Shown here: in pieces, positions 1 to 10,484 of the stretch
Layout of the letters: each line of letters starts with the position of its first letter
Position numbering within the stretch: the first letter of the stretch is position 1
Translations under genes and position numbers: made by a program
DNA from: Pelagibacterium xiamenense
GTDB taxonomy: Bacteria > Pseudomonadota > Alphaproteobacteria > Rhizobiales > Devosiaceae
Assembly (NCBI RefSeq): GCF_021166475.1
Contig: NZ_JAJOYS010000001.1
Span: 124,001-188,000 of the forward strand
DNA: 64,000 nucleotides
Direction of reading: 5' to 3'
Notes under the pieces: model-generated
Database searches by the model: none
Told to the model about the DNA's origin: nothing
The model's input: the letters and a program-made list of their open reading frames with translations, nothing else

Positions 1-378
1 CAGGACAGCACCTTCATCAAATTAAAGCCCACCATCACCAACGTGCTCTTTGGCGCAACGCTTCTGATCGGGCTCATGTTCGGCCAATCGCTGCTGCGCT
101 ACGTTTTCGGCGAGGTCTATCATTTGAAGGATCGCGGCTGGTATCTGATGACGCTGCGCTGGGGCCTCTTCTTCTTCGCCCTCGCCGCGCTCAACGAGAT
201 CGTCTGGCGCAACTTCTCCGACGATTTCTGGGTCGCCTTCAAGGTCTGGGGCATCATGCCCATCACCATGGTCTTTGCCATGGCGCAGGTCCCATTGCTG
301 ACCAAGTACGCCCCCGACCCCAAAGAAGCCGAAAGCCCGGCAAAGGCCGCTGTCGAGGCCGCGCAGACGGAGACCTGA
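1..378 (+). CDS. yciB: Septation protein A (YciB/IspZ family), 3' part
   Basis: Inner-membrane protein of the YciB/IspZ (intracellular septation protein A) family, linked to envelope and septum maintenance. The reading frame is open from base 1, so the start lies outside the window and only about the last 125 residues are seen. The segment FIKLKPT followed by LTLRW- and NEIVWR-type blocks (here [10 protein letters not shown] and [10 protein letters not shown]) and FKVWGI is typical of the family C-terminal half. Hydrophobic stretches suggest about three membrane segments, then a short polar Ala/Glu-rich tail. In related genomes yciB sits directly beside the ccm genes; here a toxin-antitoxin-like pair lies between them. 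Confidence 0.9.
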   Translation, partial: QDSTFIKLKPTITNVLFGATLLIGLMFGQSLLRYVFGEVYHLKDRGWYLMTLRWGLFFFALAALNEIVWRNFSDDFWVAFKVWGIMPITMVFAMAQVPLLTKYAPDPKEAESPAKAAVEAAQTET

Positions 379-383
379 GCGGT

Positions 384-803
384 TTAGGCAAGATCCGTGT
401 GGGCGAACGCCTCGCCCGAATACAGGAGCTTGAGCCTGTACGCCTTCGCACAGGCATAGCTGTAGCATTGGGCGTGACTGAGCCCTGCCCGATGACCCGA
501 ATCTCGACCATAGGTTGCCGCCGCATCGAGCGCGATACGACCGATATCGCTTGAAATGGTGATCTCACGCGCCTGCAACGCCTTGACCAAGGCATCGACC
601 GCTTCGTGCGCCTGGGCGATCCTCCGTGCATCCGTCGCGCTTTGCGCGGTCGTCTTGGCGCGGGCAACGGCGGTGCAGGCGTGATGGATCACCAGCGGCG
701 ACACGAAATACGGCCCTCCGGCCCGCTCCAGCTGCGCCTCGAGCCCATCCGCCCCCGGCGCGTCAAGGAGGATCGCTACGATGGCCGATGCGTCGATGAA
801 CAT
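384..803 (-). CDS. vapC: VapC-like PIN domain protein with degraded active site
   Basis: Second gene of a VapBC-type pair; PIN-domain toxins are Mg-dependent RNases. The start chosen is the ATG that overlaps the antitoxin stop (TGATG), giving 139 residues that begin MFIDASAIVAIL with the first catalytic Asp at residue 4. The fold markers SPLV, SYACAKA, LLY and F-x-x-TDL are all present. Three of the usual four acids look replaced: the Glu after SPLV is His40/His41, the Asp of the family NFGDC motif is Gln112 (SHAQC), and the Asp of the family G-x-D-F motif is Ala132 (GEAF). I infer a weak or dead nuclease. The frame itself is intact. Confidence 0.8.
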   Translation of the reverse strand: MFIDASAIVAILLDAPGADGLEAQLERAGGPYFVSPLVIHHACTAVARAKTTAQSATDARRIAQAHEAVDALVKALQAREITISSDIGRIALDAAATYGRDSGHRAGLSHAQCYSYACAKAYRLKLLYSGEAFAHTDLA

Positions 804-1048
804 CAGGTTTCGCCCCACATCGCGTCGATATGGGCCTTCATGTCAAAATCCGGATCGGTGGGCCCCATCGCGCGGACGAGCGCCTTGGCCCGCGCGAGCC
901 GGTCGCGCAGCGGGATCGCGGCTCTGGCGCGCGTAATCTCCTGCCGGAGCGCCCGCCGCACGGCCTCGGTCTTGGTTGGCGCGCGGGTCAAAAGCTGCAA
1001 TTCACTCGCCAGCCTGTCGACTTCGTCATCCCGGATATAGAGCGGCAT
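803..1048 (-). CDS. vapB: VapB-type antitoxin (Rv0623-like family)
   Basis: Small 81-residue protein resembling the Rv0623-like antitoxin family (PF07704): an N-terminal MPLYIRDDEVDRLASEL ribbon-helix-helix-like part, a TKTEAVRRAL helix, then a charged toxin-binding tail ending in DFDMKAHIDAMWGET. Antitoxins of this kind bind their own promoter and neutralise the partner PIN toxin. The gene has a clear ribosome site (AAAGGA) upstream of its ATG, and its stop overlaps the vapC start by one base, so the two are translationally coupled. A perfect inverted repeat just upstream is a likely self-regulation operator. The pair interrupts the otherwise conserved yciB-ccmG neighbourhood, suggesting insertion. 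Confidence 0.85.
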   Translation of the reverse strand: MPLYIRDDEVDRLASELQLLTRAPTKTEAVRRALRQEITRARAAIPLRDRLARAKALVRAMGPTDPDFDMKAHIDAMWGET

Positions 1049-1061
1049 CGGAATATCCTTT

Positions 1062-1086
1062 CGCTACGATCTGTATATTCGTAGCG
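1062..1086. promoter_or_regulatory. Inverted repeat, likely VapB operator
   Basis: Perfect 8-bp inverted repeat CGCTACGA / TCGTAGCG separated by 9 bp, ending 14 bp before the vapB start codon. The position is typical of operators bound by RHH antitoxins that repress their own operon. Binding is inferred. Confidence 0.6.
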
Positions 1087-1102
1087 CGATCCCCGACGCA
1101 AG

Positions 1103-1651
1103 CTACCCCCGCGCCGCCTCAATCGCCGGCAACAGCCGCTCACGATAGCTCCGCTCATCGAGCGGCCCGGTGTGCTTGAAGACGATCACGCCCTCATTAT
1201 TGACCACGAAAGTCTCCGGCACACCGTAGACCCCCCAGTCGATCCCCACCCGCCGATCGCGATCCGCGCCGACGCGGTCATAGGGGTTGCCGAGTTCGGA
1301 AAGGAAGGCCCGCGCGTTTTCCGCCGGATCGTCATAGTTGATCCCGAACATCGCCACATCGACGGCTTCGGCCATTTCCATGAGATAGGGGTGCTCCGCC
1401 CGGCACGGCACGCACCAGCTCGCAAAGACGTTGACTACCGTAACGCCGTTGCCCGAAAGGTCCGCCGTCGCGAACCCGGGCAGGTCCAAGCCCTCGACCG
1501 GCGGCAGATCGAATTGGGGCACCGGCTTGTCGATCAGCGCCGAGGGCACCAGTGACGTATCCCGCCCCATCTGCGTTGCAAACACACCGACCAGCGCAAC
1601 AAGCACCACAAGCGGCGCGAGCGCCAGGATAAAACGCGTCCGGCCGCTCAT
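1103..1651 (-). CDS. ccmG: Cytochrome c biogenesis thiol:disulfide oxidoreductase CcmG (DsbE)
   Basis: Membrane-anchored periplasmic thioredoxin-like protein of 182 residues that reduces apocytochrome c or CcmH so that heme can be attached. An N-terminal membrane anchor spans about residues 7-25, followed by a TlpA/DsbE fold with the redox motif WCVPC (Cys80, Cys83). The cis-proline block YGVPETFVV and the DPAENARAF region fit the family. The start overlaps the ccmD stop (ATGA), placing it last in the leftward operon ccmA-ccmB-ccmC-ccmD-ccmG. Length is normal for the family. Confidence 0.95.
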   Translation of the reverse strand: MSGRTRFILALAPLVVLVALVGVFATQMGRDTSLVPSALIDKPVPQFDLPPVEGLDLPGFATADLSGNGVTVVNVFASWCVPCRAEHPYLMEMAEAVDVAMFGINYDDPAENARAFLSELGNPYDRVGADRDRRVGIDWGVYGVPETFVVNNEGVIVFKHTGPLDERSYRERLLPAIEAARG

Positions 1652-1809
1652 TGCCCGCGCCGCCTCGGACGTTTCGCTTCGAGCTCAACGATCCGCCCCC
1701 GCGTCCGCCGCGCGTCATAAACTGTCCAGCCGACAAGCGCGGCGACCACCACGACGGTCCCCAGATAAGCTGCAACGATGAATTCCCAATGCGCGCCGAG
1801 CTCAATCAT
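1648..1809 (-). CDS. ccmD: Heme exporter protein CcmD
   Basis: Tiny 53-residue protein with one membrane helix (about residues 7-27: FIVAAYLGTVVVVAALVGW) followed by a basic, Arg-rich cytoplasmic tail. CcmD stabilises the CcmABC complex and helps release heme-loaded CcmE. I chose the ATG for MIELGAHWEF because ccmD proteins normally begin a few residues before the helix; this start overlaps the end of ccmC by 8 bp. Sequence conservation in the family is low, so the call rests on size, topology and position between ccmC and ccmG. Confidence 0.88.
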   Translation of the reverse strand: MIELGAHWEFIVAAYLGTVVVVAALVGWTVYDARRTRGRIVELEAKRPRRRGQ

Positions 1810-2575
1810 TGGCACCTCCCGCAGCCCGCGCCGCCGCACGCTCGAGAGCATGCACCCGCCGCTTGCCGATCTCGGTGCGCATGCGCACCAGATGCAGGGT
1901 CAAAAACAGGAACGAAAACGCAAAGGTCATGACAAAAAGCGGAACGAGGATCGCCGCATCGATCGTCGGCCCATCGGCCCGGAACACCGATGCCGGCTGG
2001 TGCAGCGTCTGCCACCAGTCGACCGAAAACTTGATGATCGGGATATTGACCGCCCCAACAAGCGTAAAGACCGCCACGATCCGCGCGGCCTTCAATTGAT
2101 CGTCGAACGCCCGCCAAAGGGCGATGATCCCGAGATAGATGAACAAAAGGACAAGCGTCGACGTCATCCGCCCGTCCCATTCCCAGAACGTGCCCCAGGT
2201 CGGCCGGCCCCACATCGATCCGGTGAAAAGCGCCACTGCCGTGAACGCGGCCCCCAGGGGCGCGGCGGCCTTCTGGCTGACATCGGCCATAGGATGCCGC
2301 CAGACGAGCGTGCCGATGGCGGAGACGGCCATCACCCCATAGCAGAACTGCGAAAGCCACGCGGTCGGTACGTGCACATACATGATGCGCACCGTATCGC
2401 CCATATAGCGCTCGCCCGGAGAGGCCGCGAACCCGTAATAGAGCCCCACGGCGAAGAGCACCGCCGTCACAACCGCCAGCGGGATCACCAGATGCCGGGA
2501 CCACTGCAGAAACAGCCCCGGATGCGCGATCCGCGTGAACCAGCCCGGCTCAGCCGAATTGTCGATCCCGCTCAT
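1802..2575 (-). CDS. ccmC: Heme exporter/heme-handling protein CcmC
   Basis: Polytopic membrane protein of 257 residues from System I cytochrome c maturation. It loads heme onto the chaperone CcmE in the periplasm. Six membrane helices can be seen around the tryptophan-rich WWD heme-binding segment (about residues 122-134, WGRPTWGTFWEWD). His68 in YVHVP and His192 in TLHQP match the two axial heme-ligand positions known for CcmC. The gene follows ccmB with no gap (TGA directly followed by ATG) and overlaps ccmD, so it is tightly coupled within the operon. Confidence 0.96.
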   Translation of the reverse strand: MSGIDNSAEPGWFTRIAHPGLFLQWSRHLVIPLAVVTAVLFAVGLYYGFAASPGERYMGDTVRIMYVHVPTAWLSQFCYGVMAVSAIGTLVWRHPMADVSQKAAAPLGAAFTAVALFTGSMWGRPTWGTFWEWDGRMTSTLVLLFIYLGIIALWRAFDDQLKAARIVAVFTLVGAVNIPIIKFSVDWWQTLHQPASVFRADGPTIDAAILVPLFVMTFAFSFLFLTLHLVRMRTEIGKRRVHALERAAARAAGGAND

Positions 2576-3238
2576 TCACTCTCCAGATATCCTGAGCGCC
2601 AGCGCCGCCGCGAAGGGCACGAGCGCCACGGTCAATAAACTCAGCGCCGCAAGGAACAGCATCGCCTGGCCGGATGCACCCATCGCCGACCGGCTCATCG
2701 TGCCGGCCCCGAAAATTAGCACAGGCAGCGTCAGCGGCAAGATAAGGACGGGTGCGACAAGTCCGCCACGTTTCAGCCCCACCGTCACCGCCGCCGAGAG
2801 CGCAACGAAGGCCGCTAGCGCCGGCGTTCCAAGCAACAGCCCCAAGAGCGCCGCGCCCAGCATCGCCCCGTCCATCCCGAACAAAAGCCCCAGCGCCGGC
2901 GCCGCGACGATCAGCGGCAGGCCCGACAGCAGCCAATGCGCCACGAGCTTGGCAAAGACAATCGCCTCAAGCGAAAGTGACCCGTGCCGGAACGCGATCA
3001 ACGAGCCGTCCTCGAAATCGGACCGGAACAGCCGGTCATGGCTCAAAAGCTGGGCCAAAAGCGCCGCGACCCAGATCATCGCCGGCGCAATGGCCGCAAG
3101 CAGCACGCGGTCCGGCCCCACCGCGAACGGCACGACGACCCCGATGCTCAGGAAAAACAGCAAAAGCGTGAGCACGTCCCCACCGAGCCGCAGGCTCAGC
3201 TTGAGGTCGCGCGCGATGACGGCGAAAAACGCGCTCAA
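2576..3238 (-). CDS. ccmB: Heme exporter protein CcmB, TTG start
   Basis: Membrane subunit (about 220 residues, six helices) of the CcmAB ABC transporter, which drives release of holo-CcmE during cytochrome c maturation. The N-terminus FFAVIARDLKLSLR and the FEDGSLIAF motif (compare the family FEDGSL) are characteristic. No ATG or GTG fits the expected N-terminus. The best start is a TTG that overlaps the ccmA stop as TTGA, which implies translational coupling to ccmA. Only the choice of start is uncertain; the family call is firm. Confidence 0.92.
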   Translation of the reverse strand: MSAFFAVIARDLKLSLRLGGDVLTLLLFFLSIGVVVPFAVGPDRVLLAAIAPAMIWVAALLAQLLSHDRLFRSDFEDGSLIAFRHGSLSLEAIVFAKLVAHWLLSGLPLIVAAPALGLLFGMDGAMLGAALLGLLLGTPALAAFVALSAAVTVGLKRGGLVAPVLILPLTLPVLIFGAGTMSRSAMGASGQAMLFLAALSLLTVALVPFAAALALRISGE

Positions 3239-3879
3239 TGCATAAGCCTTTCGAGCGCAACGGTCCGCGTCCGTGCATCGGCCTCGATGCCGAGCGGCAG
3301 ATGCGTGGCGATAATCGCCATCCCGCCACGCTCGAGATGCGCGCCGATGAGCGCATTGACCCACTCGCTCCCCTCCGCGTCGAGCGCGCCTGTCGGCTCG
3401 TCGAGCAGCCACACCGGCTTTTTCGCCGCGATCAGCCTTGCCAATGCGAGACGCCGGGTTTGCCCGGCCGAGAGGACGGCCGCCGAGACCGACGCCAGGC
3501 CGCCGAGCCCGGCCGCCTCCAGCGCGTCGTCGACAGCCCCGGTTTCCCCGCCATTGACCCGCGTCCAAAAGAGCAGATTCTCGCGCACCGAGAGCCCCTT
3601 CTGGACCGCCGAAAGGTGTCCCAGAAAATGCATCTGCGCCGCCTCGCGGAGTTCCGGGTCGAGCCCAACCCATTGAATCACACCGGCTTTTTTCGCCAGA
3701 TGCCCACCAAGCGTCAGAAGCGTCGTGCTCTTGCCCGACCCGTTGGGCCCGCGCAGAACCAGCGCTTGGCCCGCCCCGATCTGCGCCGAAAACCCCACAA
3801 CGACATCCACCCCGCCCCGCGCGATGGCAAGGTCCGAGACGGTCAAACCGAGGGGCGGCGATGGAACGGTCGGGCTCAT
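3235..3879 (-). CDS. ccmA: Heme exporter ATP-binding protein CcmA
   Basis: ABC ATPase of 214 residues, the energy-supplying partner of CcmB in cytochrome c maturation. Walker A is GPNGSGKST (about 44-52), the signature is LSAGQ (136-140) and Walker B is VWLLDEP (about 156-162), with a typical CcmA lead-in LVLRGPNG. The ATG chosen has a GGAAGG ribosome site 5 bp upstream and gives the normal family length; longer in-frame extensions lack similarity. It is the first gene of the leftward ccmABCDG operon and is divergent from acnA. Confidence 0.95.
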   Translation of the reverse strand: MSPTVPSPPLGLTVSDLAIARGGVDVVVGFSAQIGAGQALVLRGPNGSGKSTTLLTLGGHLAKKAGVIQWVGLDPELREAAQMHFLGHLSAVQKGLSVRENLLFWTRVNGGETGAVDDALEAAGLGGLASVSAAVLSAGQTRRLALARLIAAKKPVWLLDEPTGALDAEGSEWVNALIGAHLERGGMAIIATHLPLGIEADARTRTVALERLMH

Positions 3880-3910
3880 GGGAACCTTCCTATGGGACCG
3901 GGTTCGGCTC

Positions 3911-3938
3911 TGGCAAGTCCGAACGCGATTCATTATAG
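3911..3938 (+). promoter_or_regulatory. Possible sigma-70-type promoter of acnA
   Basis: TGGCAA and TTATAG hexamers separated by 16 bp, about 85 bp upstream of the acnA start in the ccmA-acnA divergent gap. Moderate match to the -35/-10 consensus; no experimental support. Confidence 0.35.
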
Positions 3939-4024
3939 AAAGGGCAACCGCCCCGGTGGCGCCCGGTGGCCGCGCACGCGGGGGGAAAGACACAGTTTAC
4001 CTCACAACCGAAATAGGCGGACCC

Positions 4025-6790
<2,766 letters not shown>

Positions 6791-6814
6791 GGTGACCAGT
6801 GAGTGGAAAATACG

Positions 6815-6839
6815 AAGGGCGGCCACCGGCCGCCCTTTT
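6815..6839. terminator. Rho-independent terminator after acnA
   Basis: Perfect 10-bp stem AAGGGCGGCC / GGCCGCCCTT with loop ACC, then TT on the plus strand; the complementary A/T run at the stem foot could also serve the convergent gene on the other strand. Confidence 0.8.
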
Positions 6840-6852
6840 CCGTTTGGGTTCG

Positions 6853-7605
6853 TTAAAGCCCAACCGCCATCTTGAGCCCGATCACCCCCAGAAACGCGAG
6901 GATCAACCGGTCGAACGCCCGCGCGCTCAGTTTCGAGGCCAGCCACTGCCCGATCGGCATGCAAACGGCGATCGGCACCAGCGCCAGCGTCCCCTGCAGG
7001 ACCCATTCGGGCTGCATGATCCCCGCCACCCAGAGCGCCGGCCCCTGCGTGCACACGAGCACCAGGAACATCGCGGAAACTGCATAGACATGCGGGCCGC
7101 GCTCGAAACGCATGGCGTGGATGAAGGTGACGCCGATGGGCGCGGATATCCCCGTCGCGCCGTGTAGCACGCCGGCCCCGAGCCCCGCCGGGTACGCGCC
7201 GTAATACGCGCCCCGTCCCTCGACGATGAAACTCGGGCGCGCGAGGCGGAAGATGACATAGCCCACAAGCAGCAATCCGAGCGCCAGCGTAAGCCCGCGC
7301 TCGGGCACACTGTCGAGGAGCCAGGTGCCGATGGCGACCCCGACGACCACCGCGGGCAGCATGGGCAGCAGGAACCGCATGCGCGGATCGCGGCGGTAGG
7401 CGCGGAAGTGCCAGATCTGCCAGAGATTGGTGACGAGCGTCGGAACCACCAGCACCGCGACCGCGTGCTGGAGCCCGAAGACCGAGGCGAGAAACGGAAT
7501 CGCGATCAACGGCATGCCCATGCCCGTCGCGCCCTTGGAGATCGATCCCGCGCCGATGGCGGCGAACACGATGGCAAGCGTGGCGAAATCCATGTCCAGA
7601 TCCAT
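6853..7605 (-). CDS. TauE/SafE (TSUP) family membrane exporter
   Basis: Integral membrane protein of about 250 residues with roughly eight hydrophobic segments. An N-terminal GAGSISKGATGMGMPLIAIP block and a second GLGAGVLHGATGISAPIG block mark the two repeated halves of the TSUP (TauE/SafE, formerly DUF81) family. Members move sulfite, sulfoacetate or other small organic anions; the substrate here cannot be told. The start is uncertain between the ATG for MDLDMDFATL and one four codons later; neither has a strong ribosome site. Convergent with acnA, with which it shares a terminator. Confidence 0.88.
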   Translation of the reverse strand: MDLDMDFATLAIVFAAIGAGSISKGATGMGMPLIAIPFLASVFGLQHAVAVLVVPTLVTNLWQIWHFRAYRRDPRMRFLLPMLPAVVVGVAIGTWLLDSVPERGLTLALGLLLVGYVIFRLARPSFIVEGRGAYYGAYPAGLGAGVLHGATGISAPIGVTFIHAMRFERGPHVYAVSAMFLVLVCTQGPALWVAGIMQPEWVLQGTLALVPIAVCMPIGQWLASKLSARAFDRLILAFLGVIGLKMAVGL

Positions 7606-7840
7606 GCGCTGGGAAAACGACGGAAGGCCGCCCGGGCGGGCGCTAAAATGTTTGCTAGCCCATCGGCGGCAAAAGGGCAATCGCACCTTGGGCGGGATCG
7701 GCCCGGCGACGCCCATGACTGGCGGGAACGGCCCAAATCGGGTTATGCTGATCTCCGATAGGCCGCGGTTGCAACGCCGGGCCGGCTGCCCTGGTAGTTC
7801 CCGCGTCCGACGGCCTCGTGCACGTCAGGGAGGAACGATT

Positions 7841-8671
7841 TTGGCCCAGCTTCATGCATCGACTGCCATCGGCGAAGACGCCGCCAATCTGAAAATCCGC
7901 GACATCACCGTTGCCGACGTCATCGACGCCCTGCGGCACGGCTTCGAGGATTTTTGGGAGCACCCCTCGCATTACGCCTTCGCCGCAATGATCTATCCGG
8001 TCGTGATCATTGTGATCGCGCTCTGGGTTTCGGGCCAGAACGTCCTGCCGCTGCTCTACCCGCTGGCCTCGGGTTTCGCGCTCATCGGCCCGTTCGTGGC
8101 GCTGATTTTTTACGAGATCAGCCGCCGCGCCGAACTCGGGCTCGATACGTCCTGGAAATACGGCTTGGGGGCGCTGCGTTCGCCTGCGTTCCCTGCCATG
8201 CTGGCGGTCGGCGGGCTCTTGTGCATTGTCTTCATCGCCTGGCTGATCGCCGCGCAACTCCTCTTTACCGGCCTGCTCGGTGCCGAACCCCCGGCTTCAT
8301 TCACAGCGATGCTTTCGGAAATCTTCACAACCGGCGAAGGCTGGACGCTGATCGTCGTGGGCAACCTCGTGGGCGCGGCCTTCGCGCTGGCGGTGCTCTC
8401 GATTTCCGTCGTGAGCTTCCCCCTGATGCTCGACCGTCACGTCGGCGCGCGCACCGCAATCGAAACCTCGATCCGGGCCACCTCGGTCAACACATGGCCC
8501 GTTCTGGTCTGGGGGTTCATCATCGCGGTTCTCATCGCCATTGGCATGGCGACGCTGTTTCTCGGGCTCGTCATCATCATGCCCGCGCTCGGGCACGCCT
8601 CATGGCACCTCTACCGCAAGATGATCGTTCCGCCGCCCGACACGCCTGTCCGGACGCGCCAGCCGGGATAG
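7841..8671 (+). CDS. DUF2189 family integral membrane protein, TTG start
   Basis: Predicted membrane protein of 276 residues. A soluble N-terminus with the family block IRDITVADVIDALRHGFEDF is followed by about six membrane helices and a C-terminal GHASWHLYRKM motif typical of DUF2189. The function of the family is unknown. The start is a TTG 5 bp after a good AGGGAGG ribosome site; it matches the expected N-terminus, and no ATG or GTG nearby does. It stands alone, convergent with the cytochrome oxidase operon and only 22 bp from its last gene. Confidence 0.85.
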   Translation: MAQLHASTAIGEDAANLKIRDITVADVIDALRHGFEDFWEHPSHYAFAAMIYPVVIIVIALWVSGQNVLPLLYPLASGFALIGPFVALIFYEISRRAELGLDTSWKYGLGALRSPAFPAMLAVGGLLCIVFIAWLIAAQLLFTGLLGAEPPASFTAMLSEIFTTGEGWTLIVVGNLVGAAFALAVLSISVVSFPLMLDRHVGARTAIETSIRATSVNTWPVLVWGFIIAVLIAIGMATLFLGLVIIMPALGHASWHLYRKMIVPPPDTPVRTRQPG

Positions 8672-8693
8672 GACAAGCGGGCGCCGGTCGAAC

Positions 8694-9047
8694 CTACATG
8701 AAGACGAGCCGCATCCACTCGGTGTAGCTGCCCTCGAGCGCCATGATGGCAACGAAGACCAGAAGCACCAGGGGCGGCACGAGAATGACGTAGGTGAGCG
8801 CCAGGCGCTCCCACGCCACGTGCATGAAGACCGCGACGATCAGCCCGGCCTTGAGCATCATCAGGGTCCCCACCAGTCCCCAGCGCAGAAGGCCCTGGAA
8901 GTGCAGGAGGTCGACCATGTAGGACCCGGCGCTGAGAATGAAGAGCCACACCCAGACGGTGATGTAGAGCCGGATCGGGTGCTGCTGGCCCTCGGCGTGG
9001 GCATCCTCGTGGCCCGGTCTGTCCAAATGTGCTTCAGCGTGTGCCAT
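8694..9047 (-). CDS. Cytochrome c oxidase subunit IV-like protein
   Basis: Small 117-residue membrane protein resembling the bacterial COX subunit IV / CyoD-like family: a His-rich N-terminus (MAHAEAHLDRPGHEDAHAEG), then three helices (LYITVWVWLFILSAGSYMVD, MMLKAGLIVAVFMHV and VILVPPLVLLVFVAIMAL). Such subunits help assemble the catalytic core of heme-copper oxidases. It is the last gene of the leftward oxidase operon, 5 bp after coxP. An alternative ATG four codons upstream (MVRAMAHAE) overlaps the coxP end; the downstream one was kept because of its GGTGAG spacing. Confidence 0.85.
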   Translation of the reverse strand: MAHAEAHLDRPGHEDAHAEGQQHPIRLYITVWVWLFILSAGSYMVDLLHFQGLLRWGLVGTLMMLKAGLIVAVFMHVAWERLALTYVILVPPLVLLVFVAIMALEGSYTEWMRLVFM

Positions 9048-9052
9048 TGCTC

Positions 9053-9769
9053 TCACCATAGGTAGAAGAATGCAAAGATGAAGACCCAGACCAGATCGAC
9101 GAAGTGCCAGTAAAGGCCCATGATCTCGATCATCTCGTAGCGGCCCTTGCGCGCCGTGAAAAAGCCTGCCCGGCCGGTGTCGAAATCCCCCCGCCAGACC
9201 TTGCGCGCCATGATCAGCAAAAAGATCACCCCGATCGTGACGTGCGTGCCGTGGAACCCGGTGATCATGAAGAAGCTGGCGCCGAACTGCTCGGCGCCGA
9301 AGGGGTTGCCCCAGGGGCGCACGCCCTCTTCGATGAGCTTCGTCCATTCGAACGCCTGCATGCCGACGAAGGTCGCGCCAAAGAGCGCGGTGATGAGCAG
9401 GAGCACCGTGGTTTTCACCTTGTCCCGCGCATAGGCGAAATTGACCGCCATCGCCATCGTGCCGCTCGAGGTGATCAGGACGAAGGTCATGATCGCGATC
9501 AGGAGCAGCGGCACGTGCGCGCCGGCGATCTCGAGCGCGAACACCTCGGACGGATTGGGCCACGGCGTCGTTGTCGACATCCGCGCCGTCATGTAGCCAA
9601 TGAGGAACGACCCGAAGACGAAGGTATCGGAGACAAGGAAGATCCACATCATCGCCTTGCCCCACGACGCCGTCTTGAACGAGCGCTGATCTGACGCCCA
9701 ATCCCTGACGGCGCCCCTGAACCCCGGCTCGAGCGTGGGCTGCGGCCTGTTGGTGGTCGTTTCGCTCAT
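9053..9769 (-). CDS. coxP: Cytochrome c oxidase subunit III (CoxP-like)
   Basis: Heme-copper oxidase subunit III of about 238 residues with seven membrane helices. It stabilises the core enzyme and its proton uptake. Typical blocks are the N-terminal KAMMWIFLVSDTFVFGSFL, the central EWTKLI, GTHVTIGVIFLL (family GxH) and the C-terminal GLYWHFVDLVWVFIF motif. It is the fourth gene of the coxM-N-O-P order known for the alternative aa3-type oxidase of Bradyrhizobium and Sinorhizobium. The ATG used lies 1 bp after the coxO stop; an in-frame GTG three codons earlier is possible. Confidence 0.9.
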   Translation of the reverse strand: MSETTTNRPQPTLEPGFRGAVRDWASDQRSFKTASWGKAMMWIFLVSDTFVFGSFLIGYMTARMSTTTPWPNPSEVFALEIAGAHVPLLLIAIMTFVLITSSGTMAMAVNFAYARDKVKTTVLLLITALFGATFVGMQAFEWTKLIEEGVRPWGNPFGAEQFGASFFMITGFHGTHVTIGVIFLLIMARKVWRGDFDTGRAGFFTARKGRYEMIEIMGLYWHFVDLVWVFIFAFFYLW

Positions 9770-9770
9770 G

Positions 9771-10484
9771 TCACCCACTCCCCGCTATGATACGCCCGCA
9801 AAGGGCAAGAAACGCCGCCGCCCAGCCCGAAAGCACGAGCAGCAGCACGACCCAGACCAGCAGCATGAAGAGCCAGTAGGTCGCCGCCAGATCGATGCTC
9901 AGCCGGATCGCCGCCACATCGTCCGCGCGCCGGATCTTCGCAATCGGACGCGCCAGCGCGACGATACCGCCGATCACGTGCAGCCCGTGCGCCGCCGTCA
10001 TCAGGTAAAAAAAGCTCCCCGCCGGCCCCGAGGTGATCGCATACCCGTTCGCCGTCAGGATGGTCCACGCCCAGAGCTGCCCGGCGATAAAGACCGCCGC
10101 CGCGCCCATGCCGCCGATAACCCCCGCCTGTGCGAGCATAATGTCGCCGTGCCGCGCGCGGACACGCGCCCATTCGAGCGCCAGGCTCGCGGCCAGAAGC
10201 GGCAGCGAATTGGCCCAGACGATCCCCGGCAGCGGAAAGCCTCGCCAGTCTCCCAGCTGCGCCCGCAGCACATAGGCGGAAATCAGGAGCGCAAACAGCG
10301 ACCCCACGACCGCAAGAAAAATGCCCAGCCCGATCTGCGCCGGCGGCAGGCGCGGTTGGTCCGCCCCGCCCAGCGTCGCCACGCTGTCGGTTTCAAGCCA
10401 CGGCTTGACCATCAGCCCCTGGCGCGAAATCCACCAGAGCACCAGAAGCGCAACGACCGTGAGAAAGGCGAGGATGGCGATCAT
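9771..10484 (-). CDS. coxO: Second cytochrome c oxidase subunit III-like protein (CoxO-like)
   Basis: Membrane protein of 237 residues with about six or seven helices, divergent from CoxP but recognisable as subunit III by the blocks MTAAHGLHVIGGIVAL and ATYWLFMLLVWVVLL near its C-terminus. Two unequal subunit III genes in a row are the hallmark of coxMNOP operons, where CoxO is the more divergent copy. Its ATG overlaps the coxN stop by 4 bp (ATGA). Role: part of the heme-copper oxidase complex in the inner membrane. Which of the two copies is in the final complex cannot be said from sequence. Confidence 0.85.
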   Translation of the reverse strand: MIAILAFLTVVALLVLWWISRQGLMVKPWLETDSVATLGGADQPRLPPAQIGLGIFLAVVGSLFALLISAYVLRAQLGDWRGFPLPGIVWANSLPLLAASLALEWARVRARHGDIMLAQAGVIGGMGAAAVFIAGQLWAWTILTANGYAITSGPAGSFFYLMTAAHGLHVIGGIVALARPIAKIRRADDVAAIRLSIDLAATYWLFMLLVWVVLLLVLSGWAAAFLALCGRIIAGSG

